14,201 bases of DNA from NCBI GenBank assembly GCA_002440225.1, contig DJSH01000022.1, positions 1 through 14,201 on the forward strand, read 5' to 3'. The notes under the pieces are model-generated. The model had not been told where the DNA came from, searched no databases, and worked only from the letters and a program-made list of their open reading frames with translations. Below, piece after piece: positions 1 through 6,723 of the stretch (position 1 is the first letter of the stretch; each line of letters begins with the position of its first letter). The translations under genes were made by a program, and so were the position numbers. Source of the DNA: Candidatus Segatella violae. GTDB lineage: Bacteria > Bacteroidota > Bacteroidia > Bacteroidales > Bacteroidaceae.

Positions 1-2
1 AG

Positions 3-182
3 GTAGAAATCAAGGTAGAGCCCAAGGACTTATTGGCATACGCTGACGAGAGCCTCATCGCCCACGTCGTGACAAATCTGCTGAAGAATGCAGTGGAAGC
101 CATCAAAGAGAAAGAAGGTAAATCCAAAGAGAAAAAAGAGCAAGAAGGCAACTCCACGGATTTGCAATCCGCGGTAGTGTAA
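3..182 (+). pseudogene. Sensor histidine kinase, 3' remnant truncated by an IS
   Basis: The reading frame is open from the window edge (first full codon at 3) to a TAA at 180-182, giving 59 residues. It contains the N-box of a HATPase_c domain: residues about 17-35 read ESLIAHVVTNLLKNAVEAI, the segment that binds Mg-ATP in two-component sensor kinases. A Lys/Glu-rich stretch follows, then the tail NSTDLQSAVV. A complete kinase needs roughly another 70-100 residues with the G1 (DxGxG) and G2 boxes. These are absent here, and none of the 239 bases beyond the IS encodes them. The last codon (GTG, 177-179) and the stop lie in the IS end. I therefore call it a broken gene. Its 5' part is outside the window, so the partner regulator and signal cannot be named. 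Confidence 0.75.
154..174. repeat. REP-like palindrome beside the IS left end
   Basis: CCACGGATT (154-162), loop TGC, and AATCCGCGG (166-174) pair with one mismatch (8 of 9 positions). The palindrome lies inside the kinase remnant's reading frame, where it encodes part of the STDLQSA tail, and ends two bases before the IS terminus. Short GC-rich palindromes of this kind are often interspersed repeats in Bacteroidales; whether this one is multicopy cannot be seen from the window. Confidence 0.5.
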
Positions 183-198
183 TTTGAACTGTGTCAAG
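177..198 (+). repeat. IS left terminal inverted repeat
   Basis: It begins GTGTAATTTGAACTGTGTCA and is shared with the complement of the right end at 19 of 22 positions. The longest exact block is AACTGTGTCAAG (187-198). This end supplies the stop codon of the truncated kinase. Confidence 0.8.
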
Positions 199-219
199 GT
201 TTATATCCTTATATTTTTA

Positions 220-264
220 CCTCAGTTGGGCGACACGATTTTAATCGTGTTGACCAGACTGAGG
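220..264. repeat. IS subterminal stem-loop
   Basis: The outer arms are CCTCAGT (220-226) and ACTGAGG (258-264). The inner arms ACACGATT (233-240) and AATCGTGT (243-250) are perfect around a 2-base centre, and TGG/CCA (227-229/254-256) can pair between them. The structure lies 20 bases past the transposase stop. It has no U-tract on either strand, so it is not a classic intrinsic terminator. It could still stop or protect transposase mRNA, or help mark the transposon end. Confidence 0.6.
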
Positions 265-283
265 AACCTTGATGGCTGCAAAG

Positions 284-1489
284 TTACATAATTTTAAATC
301 TATCACCAAATTTTATTGCCAATTGTTGTGAAATTTGCCCCCAATTAGCAATTGGCATAGTCCATTTCTTACGGATATTTCGGTAAGCAAGATAGACAAG
401 CTTCTCCAATGAAGTATCAGTAGGAAAGACACCCTTAGTCTTTGTCACCTTTCTGACCTGTCTATGGTAGCCCTCGACAGTATTGGTAGTATAGATGAGT
501 TTACGGATGGCAGGAGTGTACTGGAAGTACTCTGTCAAGCGTTCCCAATTGTCACGCCAAGATTTGATTACGATTGGGTACATTTCTCCCCATTTACTTG
601 CAAACATATCAAGATTTGCCTCTGCAGCCTCTTTGTTGACAGCACCATAAACTGTTCTCAAGTCCTTGATAAATTCTTTCTGATGCTTGCTGCCTACATA
701 TTTGATGGAATTACGTATCTGATGGACAATGCAGAGTTGGACGGAACTCTCAGGGAATACGCTTTGAATGGCATCAGGAAAGCCCTTCAAGCCATCTATG
801 CAACAGATGAGTATATCTTGAACCCCACGGTTCTGAAGGTCTGTCAAGACCTCCAACCAGAAATTAGCGCCCTCACTCTTAGACACATACATACCAAGCA
901 GTTCCTTGCGCCCATCCTTGTTGATTCCCAAGATGTTGTAAATGGCTCGTGTAACTGCACGACCATTCTCATCCTTTACCTTGTAATGGATGGCATCCAA
1001 CCAACAAATGGCATAAACTGGATCTAACATACGGGTCTTCCAAGATGTTATCTCTGGAAGCACACGGTCTGTGATTGAGCTGATGGTGTCGGCTGAAAGA
1101 GTGGTACTAAACTCGCGCTCAAAATAGCTACTGATGTCACGAGTGCTTGTACCCATGGCATACATATCTATGATTTGGTCAGCCATGCCATTGGCAAGAA
1201 TTGTCTCACGCTTCTTGACGGTCTCTGGCTGGAACGTGCCATCTCTGTCACGAGGGGTCTCTATGGTAACTTCACCATACTTGGTCTGAACCTTCTTCGA
1301 CATCTTGCCGTTACGACGGTTGCCGGAAGAACGCTCTTCTTCGTTCAAATGAGCATCCATCTCACCTTCCAAGGCGGAATTGAGGATACGCTCTAAAAGA
1401 GGAGCCAAGGCACCATCTTTACCAAACAATGCTTCACCACTACGCAACTGTTGAGCTGCTTTCTTGTAATCAATTTCTAAGTTGTCCAT
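284..1489 (-). CDS. IS256-family transposase
   Basis: The protein has 401 residues, the usual length for this mutator-type (MULE-like) DDE transposase, which cuts and joins the IS ends. The catalytic triad is visible: D165 (in CWLDAIHYK), D232 (in CIDGLKGFPDA) and E339 (in TTNTVEGYHRQVRK). The family's C-x2-H pair is present at C253/H256 (CIVHQIRN). The N-terminal region has the typical GEMDAHL segment near 42-48, followed by a basic NRRNGK stretch, probably DNA-binding. The frame is uninterrupted, so the enzyme is likely active. The start ATG is 36 bases inside the right terminal repeat, so the promoter must lie in or near that repeat. I see no clear TTTG/TAnnTTTG pair there. Confidence 0.95.
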   Translation of the reverse strand: MDNLEIDYKKAAQQLRSGEALFGKDGALAPLLERILNSALEGEMDAHLNEEERSSGNRRNGKMSKKVQTKYGEVTIETPRDRDGTFQPETVKKRETILANGMADQIIDMYAMGTSTRDISSYFEREFSTTLSADTISSITDRVLPEITSWKTRMLDPVYAICWLDAIHYKVKDENGRAVTRAIYNILGINKDGRKELLGMYVSKSEGANFWLEVLTDLQNRGVQDILICCIDGLKGFPDAIQSVFPESSVQLCIVHQIRNSIKYVGSKHQKEFIKDLRTVYGAVNKEAAEANLDMFASKWGEMYPIVIKSWRDNWERLTEYFQYTPAIRKLIYTTNTVEGYHRQVRKVTKTKGVFPTDTSLEKLVYLAYRNIRKKWTMPIANWGQISQQLAIKFGDRFKIM

Positions 1490-1524
1490 AATTTAAAAAC
1501 TATATCAATGTACTTTTATTGTAA

Positions 1525-1546
1525 CTTGACACAGTTTAGTTTACAC
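1525..1546 (-). repeat. IS right terminal inverted repeat
   Basis: Read on the minus strand it begins GTGTAAACTAAACTGTGTCA and matches the left end at 19 of 22 positions. It lies upstream of the transposase start. Confidence 0.8.
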
Positions 1547-1627
1547 TCTCACTGTAGTGATGTGAGAAAGCAAGATAAATGTTTGAAACATACAGAACTT
1601 ACGATGCAGATAACTAGGTTTGTACAT

Positions 1628-1647
1628 TGTTTGGCAGTTGCCAAACA
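1628..1647. repeat. Perfect 9-bp-arm palindrome
   Basis: TGTTTGGCAGTTGCCAAACA is a perfect inverted repeat with a 2-base centre. It belongs to a cluster of TTTGGC/GCCAAA palindromes in the gene-free gap between the IS and the polA 3' end. No T-tract follows on either strand, so it is not a standard terminator. Confidence 0.7.
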
Positions 1648-1651
1648 TTCA

Positions 1652-1711
1652 TTTGGCGACTGCCATCCATATTGCTGACAATTGTCAATCAACTTGATGG
1701 CGGTCGCCAAA
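1652..1711. repeat. Long inverted repeat with a palindrome in its loop
   Basis: The left arm TTTGGCGACTGCCATC (1652-1667) and right arm GATGGCGGTCGCCAAA (1696-1711) pair at 15 of 16 positions. The odd pair is T-G, which would be a wobble in RNA. The 28-base loop holds the perfect 12-base palindrome TGACAATTGTCA (1676-1687). Each arm is also partly self-complementary (TGGC/GCCA), so alternative folds compete. It lies downstream of polA and, before the IS arrived, perhaps downstream of the kinase. It may serve as a two-way transcript end or be a dispersed repeat unit. The rest of the 239-base gap shows no gene. Confidence 0.65.
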
Positions 1712-1730
1712 CAATTGTAAGAAAAGTATT

Positions 1731-1765
1731 TTTGCACTATAAGACCTTGTATTTGCACTGTAAGA
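1731..1765. repeat. Two-copy 14-bp direct repeat, 21-bp period
   Basis: TTTGCACTATAAGA (1731-1744) recurs as TTTGCACTGTAAGA (1752-1765) with one mismatch and a 21-base period, two helical turns. It lies just past the polA stop. Spacing on one DNA face would suit a protein-binding pair, but no gene downstream on the plus strand would be regulated, so the function is unknown. Confidence 0.55.
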
Positions 1766-1785
1766 GCAAGGAACTTACCATGTCT

Positions 1786-4557
1786 TTAGTGTGCTTCCAG
1801 CCAGTTCTCTCCCCACCCGGCATCCGCTACGAGTGGTACGCTGAGATGGTAGGCATTCTGCATTTCCTCTACCACAATCTTTTCCACCTTTTCCTTTTCC
1901 TCTGGGTAGACGGAGAAGTTGAGCTCGTCGTGTACTTGGATAATCATCTTGCTCTTGATGCCTTCTGCCTTGAATCGGTTGAAGATGCGCACCATCGCCA
2001 CCTTGATGATGTCTGCCTCTGATCCCTGGATAGGGGCGTTGATGGCATTGCGCTCGGCGAAACCTCTCACGGTGCCGTTCTTGCTGTTGATGTCTGGCAG
2101 GTAGCGACGACGGTGGAAGATGGTTTCGGCATAGCCTTTCTCACGTGCCATCTCCTTCGACTTCTCCATGTAGGCTTTCACGCCAGGGAAGGTGCGGAAG
2201 TAGTCTTCTATCACTTGTTTCGCTTCCTTGTTGTCGATGTTCATGCGTTGGGCAAGTCCGAAGGTAGTGATTCCGTAGATGATGCCGAAGTTAGCAGTCT
2301 TTGCCTTTTTGCGCTGTGCATCAGTTACTTGACTGATGTCCTCGTGCCATATCTTAGCGGCTGTGGCGGCATGGATGTCGCTTCCTTCACGGAAGGCTTC
2401 CACCATGTTAGGGTCTTGGCTCAGATGCGCCATGATGCGTAGTTCTATCTGCGAATAGTCCGCAGAAAAGAATAGACATCCTGGCTCTGGGATGAAGCAG
2501 CGGCGTATCTCCTTTCCATCGTCATCTCGTACCGGAATGTTTTGCAAGTTAGGGTCGCTTGACGAGAGACGACCGGTGGCGGTGATGGCTTGGTTGAACG
2601 AGGCGTGGATATGCCCGGTGCGAGGGTTGATGAGCTTTGGCAAGGCATCCACGTAGGTGCCCAAAAGTTTCTTTAATCCTCTGTAGTTCAGTATCTCATC
2701 GATAATCGGACTCTTGCTGCGGAGTTGCTGTAGCACTTCCTCGCTCGTCACGTATTGTCCTGTTCTTGTCTTCTTTGGCTTCTCCACTATCTTCATCTTT
2801 CCGAAGAGGATTTCTCCCACTTGGCGAGGGGAAGCGATGTTGAATGATTCGCCTGCCAACTCATAGATGTGGTGCTCTATCTCGCTCAGTCGATTGGTAA
2901 GATTATTGGAAGTTTCCTTCAGTGTGTCGGTGTCGATGCACACGCCGTTCATCTCCATGTGGGCGAGTACCGGCACGAGTGGCATCTCTACGTTCCAGAA
3001 CAAATCCTCGCAATCTATCTCTTTGAGCTTAGGTTCGAGTACGTTCTTCAAGCGAAGTGTGATGTCGGCATCCTCGGCAGCATACTCATATACTTCGGAT
3101 GGAGCGAGGTCGCGCATCGACTTTTGGTTCTTGCCCTTTGGACCTATCAGCTCTTCGATGTGAACAGTCTGATAGTGGAGGAACACTTCTGCCAGATAGT
3201 CCATGTTGTGGTAGAGCTCTGGCTGGATGATATAGTGGGCGAGCATCGTGTCGAACATCTTGCCTTGTATCTCCACACCATAATTCATCAACACCTCGTA
3301 ATCGTACTTGATGTTTTGTCCCACTTTTAGAATTTCTGGATTCTCGTAGAGTGGTTTGAAGATATTTACGATTTTTAAGGCTTCTTCACGATTAGCAGGA
3401 ATCGCGACATAGAATGCTTCTTTCTCCTTTACGGCAAAGCTCAAGCCTACCAATTCTGCATCGACAGCAGTAGTTGATGTGGTCTCTGTGTCTAGACTAA
3501 GAATCTTGTATGTAAATAAATAATCATAAAGTTTCTTTGCATCCTCTTCTGTTTCAATGAGTTTGTAATCGTGGGCTGTCGTCTTAATGCTCTCAAAACC
3601 CGTATTTTTTTGCTCTTCTTGACCATCGGCTGGCTGTGCGCCAAAGAGATCAAGCTCTCCTGTAGCCTTTGTTTGCACTTTTTGAGGCTTTTTAAGAACT
3701 CGGTTGGCAAACGACTTAAACTCCAAATCTGTGAAGATTTCGTCGAGTTTGTCTTGGTCTGGCTCAACTAACTTCAGTTCGTCGAGTTTGAGGTCTACCG
3801 GAACATCGGTTCTGATAGTTGCCAAGAACTTCGACATCTTGATGTCGTCGATGGCACCTTCCACCTTCTCTCGAAGTTTTCCTTTCACCTTGGCAGAATT
3901 TTCTATCAGGCCTTCCACACTGCCAAACTCATTGATCAGTTTCACGGCAGTTTTCTCGCCGACACCAGGACAACCTGGGAAGTTGTCGGCAGAGTCGCCC
4001 ATCAAAGCCAAGAGGTCGATGACCTGGAGTGGGGAAGAGATGCTATACTTCTCCTCGATTTCCTCAACGCCCAACTTTTCGTATCCTCCGCCATGGCGAG
4101 GTCTGTACATATATACATTGTCTCGCACCAGCTGACCATAGTCCTTATCCGGTGTCAGCATGTAAGTCTCGATACCCTTTTCGCCAGCCTTGGTTGCAAC
4201 GGTACCGATGATGTCGTCTGCCTCGAAACCATCCACCTGAAGGATAGGGATGTGGTAAGCCTCCAAGATATTCTTGATGATAGGTACCGAGAGCTTGATG
4301 TCTTCCGGAGTCTCTTCTCTCTGCGCCTTGTAGGCAGGGAAAGCCTCATGACGGAAGGTCTTGCCATGGTCGAAAGCCACTGCGATATGGGTAGGCTTCT
4401 CCTTGGTAAGTATCTCATTGAGGGTATTGCAGAACCCCATCACACACGAAGTATTCAAACCCTTCGAGTTGATTCGAGGGCTTTTCATAAAGGCGTAATA
4501 CGACCTATAAATCAACGCATAAGCGTCTAAAAGGAACAATTTATCCATAATATTCAT
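1786..4557 (-). CDS. polA: DNA polymerase I with proofreading domain
   Basis: The 923-residue family A polymerase is close in length to E. coli Pol I (928). It fills gaps and removes RNA primers in replication and repair. The 5'-3' flap nuclease occupies about residues 4-290 (LLDAYALIYRSYYAF at the front, VDGFEADD near 108-115, DSADNFPGCPGVGEKTA near 188-204). The 3'-5' exonuclease spans about 330-515 and keeps its catalytic motifs: D356/E358, N415-x3-D419 and Y492-x3-D496, so proofreading should be active, unlike in Taq. The polymerase domain follows: motif A DYSQIELR (700-707), motif B RKKAKTANFGIIYG (749-762), motif C VHDE (875-878). Two starts are possible: ATG at 4557 (MNIMDK) or ATG at 4548 (MDKLFLL, the usual family start). 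I see no Shine-Dalgarno to decide. It diverges from the prenyl synthase. Confidence 0.97.
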   Translation of the reverse strand: MNIMDKLFLLDAYALIYRSYYAFMKSPRINSKGLNTSCVMGFCNTLNEILTKEKPTHIAVAFDHGKTFRHEAFPAYKAQREETPEDIKLSVPIIKNILEAYHIPILQVDGFEADDIIGTVATKAGEKGIETYMLTPDKDYGQLVRDNVYMYRPRHGGGYEKLGVEEIEEKYSISSPLQVIDLLALMGDSADNFPGCPGVGEKTAVKLINEFGSVEGLIENSAKVKGKLREKVEGAIDDIKMSKFLATIRTDVPVDLKLDELKLVEPDQDKLDEIFTDLEFKSFANRVLKKPQKVQTKATGELDLFGAQPADGQEEQKNTGFESIKTTAHDYKLIETEEDAKKLYDYLFTYKILSLDTETTSTTAVDAELVGLSFAVKEKEAFYVAIPANREEALKIVNIFKPLYENPEILKVGQNIKYDYEVLMNYGVEIQGKMFDTMLAHYIIQPELYHNMDYLAEVFLHYQTVHIEELIGPKGKNQKSMRDLAPSEVYEYAAEDADITLRLKNVLEPKLKEIDCEDLFWNVEMPLVPVLAHMEMNGVCIDTDTLKETSNNLTNRLSEIEHHIYELAGESFNIASPRQVGEILFGKMKIVEKPKKTRTGQYVTSEEVLQQLRSKSPIIDEILNYRGLKKLLGTYVDALPKLINPRTGHIHASFNQAITATGRLSSSDPNLQNIPVRDDDGKEIRRCFIPEPGCLFFSADYSQIELRIMAHLSQDPNMVEAFREGSDIHAATAAKIWHEDISQVTDAQRKKAKTANFGIIYGITTFGLAQRMNIDNKEAKQVIEDYFRTFPGVKAYMEKSKEMAREKGYAETIFHRRRYLPDINSKNGTVRGFAERNAINAPIQGSEADIIKVAMVRIFNRFKAEGIKSKMIIQVHDELNFSVYPEEKEKVEKIVVEEMQNAYHLSVPLVADAGWGENWLEAH

Positions 4558-4567
4558 TTTTATGGTG

Positions 4568-4598
4568 TAAAATTACTAAATTTTTGCCATATTTCAAG
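4568..4598 (-). promoter_or_regulatory. Possible polA promoter, Bacteroidetes type
   Basis: On the minus strand CTTG (4598-4595) lies 19 bases upstream of TAATTTTA (4575-4568). Each box differs by one base from TTTG and TAnnTTTG, and the spacing is ideal. It overlaps the opposing promoter in the same 98-bp gap. Confidence 0.35.
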
Positions 4599-4616
4599 AA
4601 GAATTGATTAATTTTG
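4583..4616 (+). promoter_or_regulatory. Probable promoter of the prenyl synthase gene
   Basis: TTTG (4583-4586), a 22-base spacer and TAATTTTG (4609-4616) match the Bacteroidetes -33/-7 consensus exactly, with a slightly long spacer. Transcription would begin near 4622, giving a leader of about 34 bases before the ATG at 4656. Confidence 0.5.
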
Positions 4617-4655
4617 TAACAAATTTCAGAAATTAAGTAGATTTACTCACGTATA

Positions 4656-5633
4656 ATGGACTATTTATCACTTATCAAGCAGCCTATTGAGGCAGAATTA
4701 GCAGATTTCATAGACTTATTCAACAAGTCGTTGATGCATAGTGACGGGCTCCTTTCCCAGGTGCTCGACCACATTCGTCAGCGTGCTGGAAAGCGCATGC
4801 GACCTATGCTCATCTTGTTGATGGCTCGCAATTTTGGCAAGGTTTCTAGCGTTACGCAGCATTCTGCTGTGGGATTGGAACTCCTCCATACCGCTTCCTT
4901 AGTGCATGATGATGTGGTGGATGAGAGTGGTGAGCGCCGTGGTCAAGCGAGTGTGAATGCTACCTATAATAACAAGGTGGCAGTGCTTGTGGGTGATTAT
5001 ATTCTTTCTACAGCCCTCTTGCATGTATCTTATTCTCATTCTGAGGAAATCGTGCGCTATTTAGCAGAGTTAGGTCGTATCTTGTCGAATGGAGAGATTC
5101 TTCAGCTTAACAGCATTAGCAATGAGGAAATCTCGGAAGATATTTATTATCAGGTAATTAAGCAGAAAACAGCAGCCCTCTTTGAGGCTTGTGCTGGTAT
5201 CGGTGCGATGTCGGCAGATGCCTCTGAGCTTCAGATAGAGGAGGCGAAGCGTTTCGGTCAGAATCTCGGTATCATCTTCCAGATTCGTGATGACATCTTC
5301 GATTACTATGATTCTAAGGAGATAGGGAAGCCTACAGGCAATGATATGACAGAAGGCAAGCTGACCTTGCCAGTCATCTATGCCTTGAAATCTACGGGAG
5401 ATGAGGCGATGTTGAAACTGGCAAGAAAGGTAAAATCTCGTGAGATTACGCCGGAGGAAATCGCCCAACTCGTAGCTTTTACCAAGGAAAATGGGGGAAT
5501 CGAGTATGCGGATAAACGTATGTGGGACTTCCATGCAGAGTGTATGAATTTCCTTGATACTTATGTGGATGACAAGGAGATTTATAATGCTTTGAAGGCT
5601 TATCTCGATTTCGTGATAGAGCGTAAGGCTTAA
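4656..5633 (+). CDS. Trans-polyprenyl diphosphate synthase, long-chain
   Basis: The 325-residue protein has both aspartate-rich motifs of trans-isoprenyl diphosphate synthases. The first is DDVVD (85-89, in LVHDDVVDESGERRG) and the second DDIFD (212-216, followed by GKPTGNDMTEGKLTLP); both bind the Mg-diphosphate of the allylic substrate. The enzyme adds isopentenyl diphosphate units stepwise in the cytosol. The residue five before the first motif is Ala80, a small side chain, whereas short-chain farnesyl/geranylgeranyl enzymes usually carry bulky residues near this point. A long product is therefore likely, probably the menaquinone side chain of this anaerobe. That would tie it to the menaquinol-linked SdhC at the other end of the window. 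The exact chain length cannot be read from sequence, so I leave the symbol blank (ispA/ispB-like). It is monocistronic, between its own promoter and a strong terminator. Confidence 0.9.
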   Translation: MDYLSLIKQPIEAELADFIDLFNKSLMHSDGLLSQVLDHIRQRAGKRMRPMLILLMARNFGKVSSVTQHSAVGLELLHTASLVHDDVVDESGERRGQASVNATYNNKVAVLVGDYILSTALLHVSYSHSEEIVRYLAELGRILSNGEILQLNSISNEEISEDIYYQVIKQKTAALFEACAGIGAMSADASELQIEEAKRFGQNLGIIFQIRDDIFDYYDSKEIGKPTGNDMTEGKLTLPVIYALKSTGDEAMLKLARKVKSREITPEEIAQLVAFTKENGGIEYADKRMWDFHAECMNFLDTYVDDKEIYNALKAYLDFVIERKA

Positions 5634-5684
5634 GTTCGTTTATTAGAGCTTTTCATGTTGTACGGCTTGATTATTGATGCCAAT

Positions 5685-5734
5685 AAAAATAGGTCTTTCA
5701 AAGGGCTACTTAAGCCTTTGAAAGACCTATTTTT
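5685..5734. terminator. Bidirectional intrinsic terminator, 20-bp perfect stem
   Basis: Arms at 5685-5704 and 5715-5734 are exactly complementary over 20 bp around a 10-base loop. The outer five pairs are A-T, so a U-tract ends the stem on either strand, and a GGTCTTTC/GAAAGACC core gives stability. It lies 51 bases past the prenyl synthase stop and 23 bases past the deoC stop, so it can end both converging transcripts. Confidence 0.92.
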
Positions 5735-5757
5735 ATCTATGAATTCCTGATGACTTT

Positions 5758-6696
5758 TTAGAAGTACTTGATTTCCTTGCCAAGAATGTCGCTCAAGAGG
5801 AGGTTGGTGAGGCGTGATGTGCCGAGACGCAACCATTGATTGGTCAACCATTTTTCGCCCAAAACTTCCTTTACGATAGTGTAGTAAACCACTGCATCGT
5901 GTACGGTGTTAATACCGCCAGCTGGCTTGAAACCAATCTGGATACCTGTTTTTTCGTAGTAAGCCTTGATGGCCTGGCACATGACGTAAGCAGCCTCTGG
6001 AGTAGCAGATACTTTCTCCTTACCAGTAGATGTCTTGATGTAGTCAGCACCTGAATACATGGCGAGAATAGAGGCCTTCATGATGTTGCTGCAGTTCTTC
6101 AAGTCGCCTGTTTCCAAGATACATTTCATCTTGTGGTCGCCGCAAACTTCCTTCAACTGCTGAATGTCGTCGCACATGCCCTCGTAATCTTCGCTGAAGA
6201 ACTTACCAACTGGCATTACGATATCAACCTCTGTGGCACCATCTTTGATGGCTAAGGCAGTCTCTGCTACCTTTACCTCTATAAAGGTCTGAGAAGAAGG
6301 GAAATTGCCGCTAACAACGGCGATTTCTACGCCATCTACCTCCAAACTTTGGTTGATGAGACCAGCGAAGTTAGGGTAGGTGCAAACGGTTGCTACGTGT
6401 GGAAGGTCTGGGTAATCCTTGTCGAACTTGTTTACCTTCTCTATCATCTTCAAGATGCTTTCCTCCGTATCTTCTGTATGAAGTGAGGTCAACTCTACGC
6501 TACCCAAGAGGAATTTCTTAACCTCTAAAGTCTCGTTCTCTGCCACTTTTTCATCAAGAATCTTCTTGACTTCGGCTGCCACTTCCTCGTCGTTGAGGTC
6601 ACAATTATACTGTTTGAGGACAGACAAGTATCTGTCGTCTGCTTCGCTGTATTGTCCCTGCTGCTGCGCAAGGACTTGGTCTTTAATACTACTCAT
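5758..6696 (-). CDS. deoC: Deoxyribose-phosphate aldolase
   Basis: This class I aldolase reversibly cleaves 2-deoxyribose 5-phosphate to acetaldehyde and glyceraldehyde 3-phosphate in deoxynucleoside breakdown. The Schiff-base lysine is K221 in ADYIKTSTGK. The second conserved lysine is K257 in GFKPAGGI, and the proton-relay aspartate is D158 in EVDIVMPVG. The 312 residues exceed the roughly 260 of E. coli DeoC because of about 50 extra N-terminal residues, mostly charged and probably helical. The ATG at 6696 begins this extension. No internal Met sits at the family's usual start, so I keep the long form. The gene is last in the minus-strand run, 27 bases after the pyrophosphohydrolase stop, and ends at the bidirectional terminator. 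Feeding on DNA-derived deoxynucleosides is the likely role. Confidence 0.95.
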   Translation of the reverse strand: MSSIKDQVLAQQQGQYSEADDRYLSVLKQYNCDLNDEEVAAEVKKILDEKVAENETLEVKKFLLGSVELTSLHTEDTEESILKMIEKVNKFDKDYPDLPHVATVCTYPNFAGLINQSLEVDGVEIAVVSGNFPSSQTFIEVKVAETALAIKDGATEVDIVMPVGKFFSEDYEGMCDDIQQLKEVCGDHKMKCILETGDLKNCSNIMKASILAMYSGADYIKTSTGKEKVSATPEAAYVMCQAIKAYYEKTGIQIGFKPAGGINTVHDAVVYYTIVKEVLGEKWLTNQWLRLGTSRLTNLLLSDILGKEIKYF

Positions 6697-6723
6697 TTCT
6701 TATGTTGTTTTTATTATTAATGT

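Larger units (their letters stand above)
177..1546 (-). mobile_element. IS256-family insertion sequence, complete
   Basis: The element is about 1370 bp, a normal size for IS256. It holds one full-length transposase gene on the minus strand bounded by imperfect inverted repeats (177-198 and 1525-1546, 19 of 22 identical). The boundary could be one base wider on each side, because 176 and 1547 also match. IS256 elements usually duplicate 8-9 bp of target. The bases next to the ends (CCGCGGTA on the left, TCTCACTG on the right) do not match, so no target duplication is visible. That suggests a deletion or a recombination with another copy after insertion. A subterminal hairpin lies between the left end and the transposase stop. 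Confidence 0.85.

Noticed and set aside
464..1027. Plus-strand open frame of 187 codons within the IS
   Set aside because: It is antisense to the transposase, which has all catalytic motifs; the antisense translation shows no recognisable family.
1727..1734. TATTTTTG as a plus-strand -7 box
   Set aside because: It has no TTTG at the right distance and no plus-strand gene follows.
1549..1758. Minus-strand open frame of 69 codons in the IS-polA gap
   Set aside because: It is made largely of the palindromic repeats, with no recognisable protein and no start context; explained as repeat DNA.
1628..1765. CRISPR array
   Set aside because: The repeats differ in sequence, are palindromic at irregular spacing or occur only twice, and no cas gene is near.
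2138..2153. CACGTG core in polA as parS
   Set aside because: The flanks (TTTCT and CCATC) do not match the parS arms.
5070..5534. Minus-strand open frame of 154 codons over the prenyl synthase
   Set aside because: Opposite to a gene with both DDxxD motifs; no independent support.
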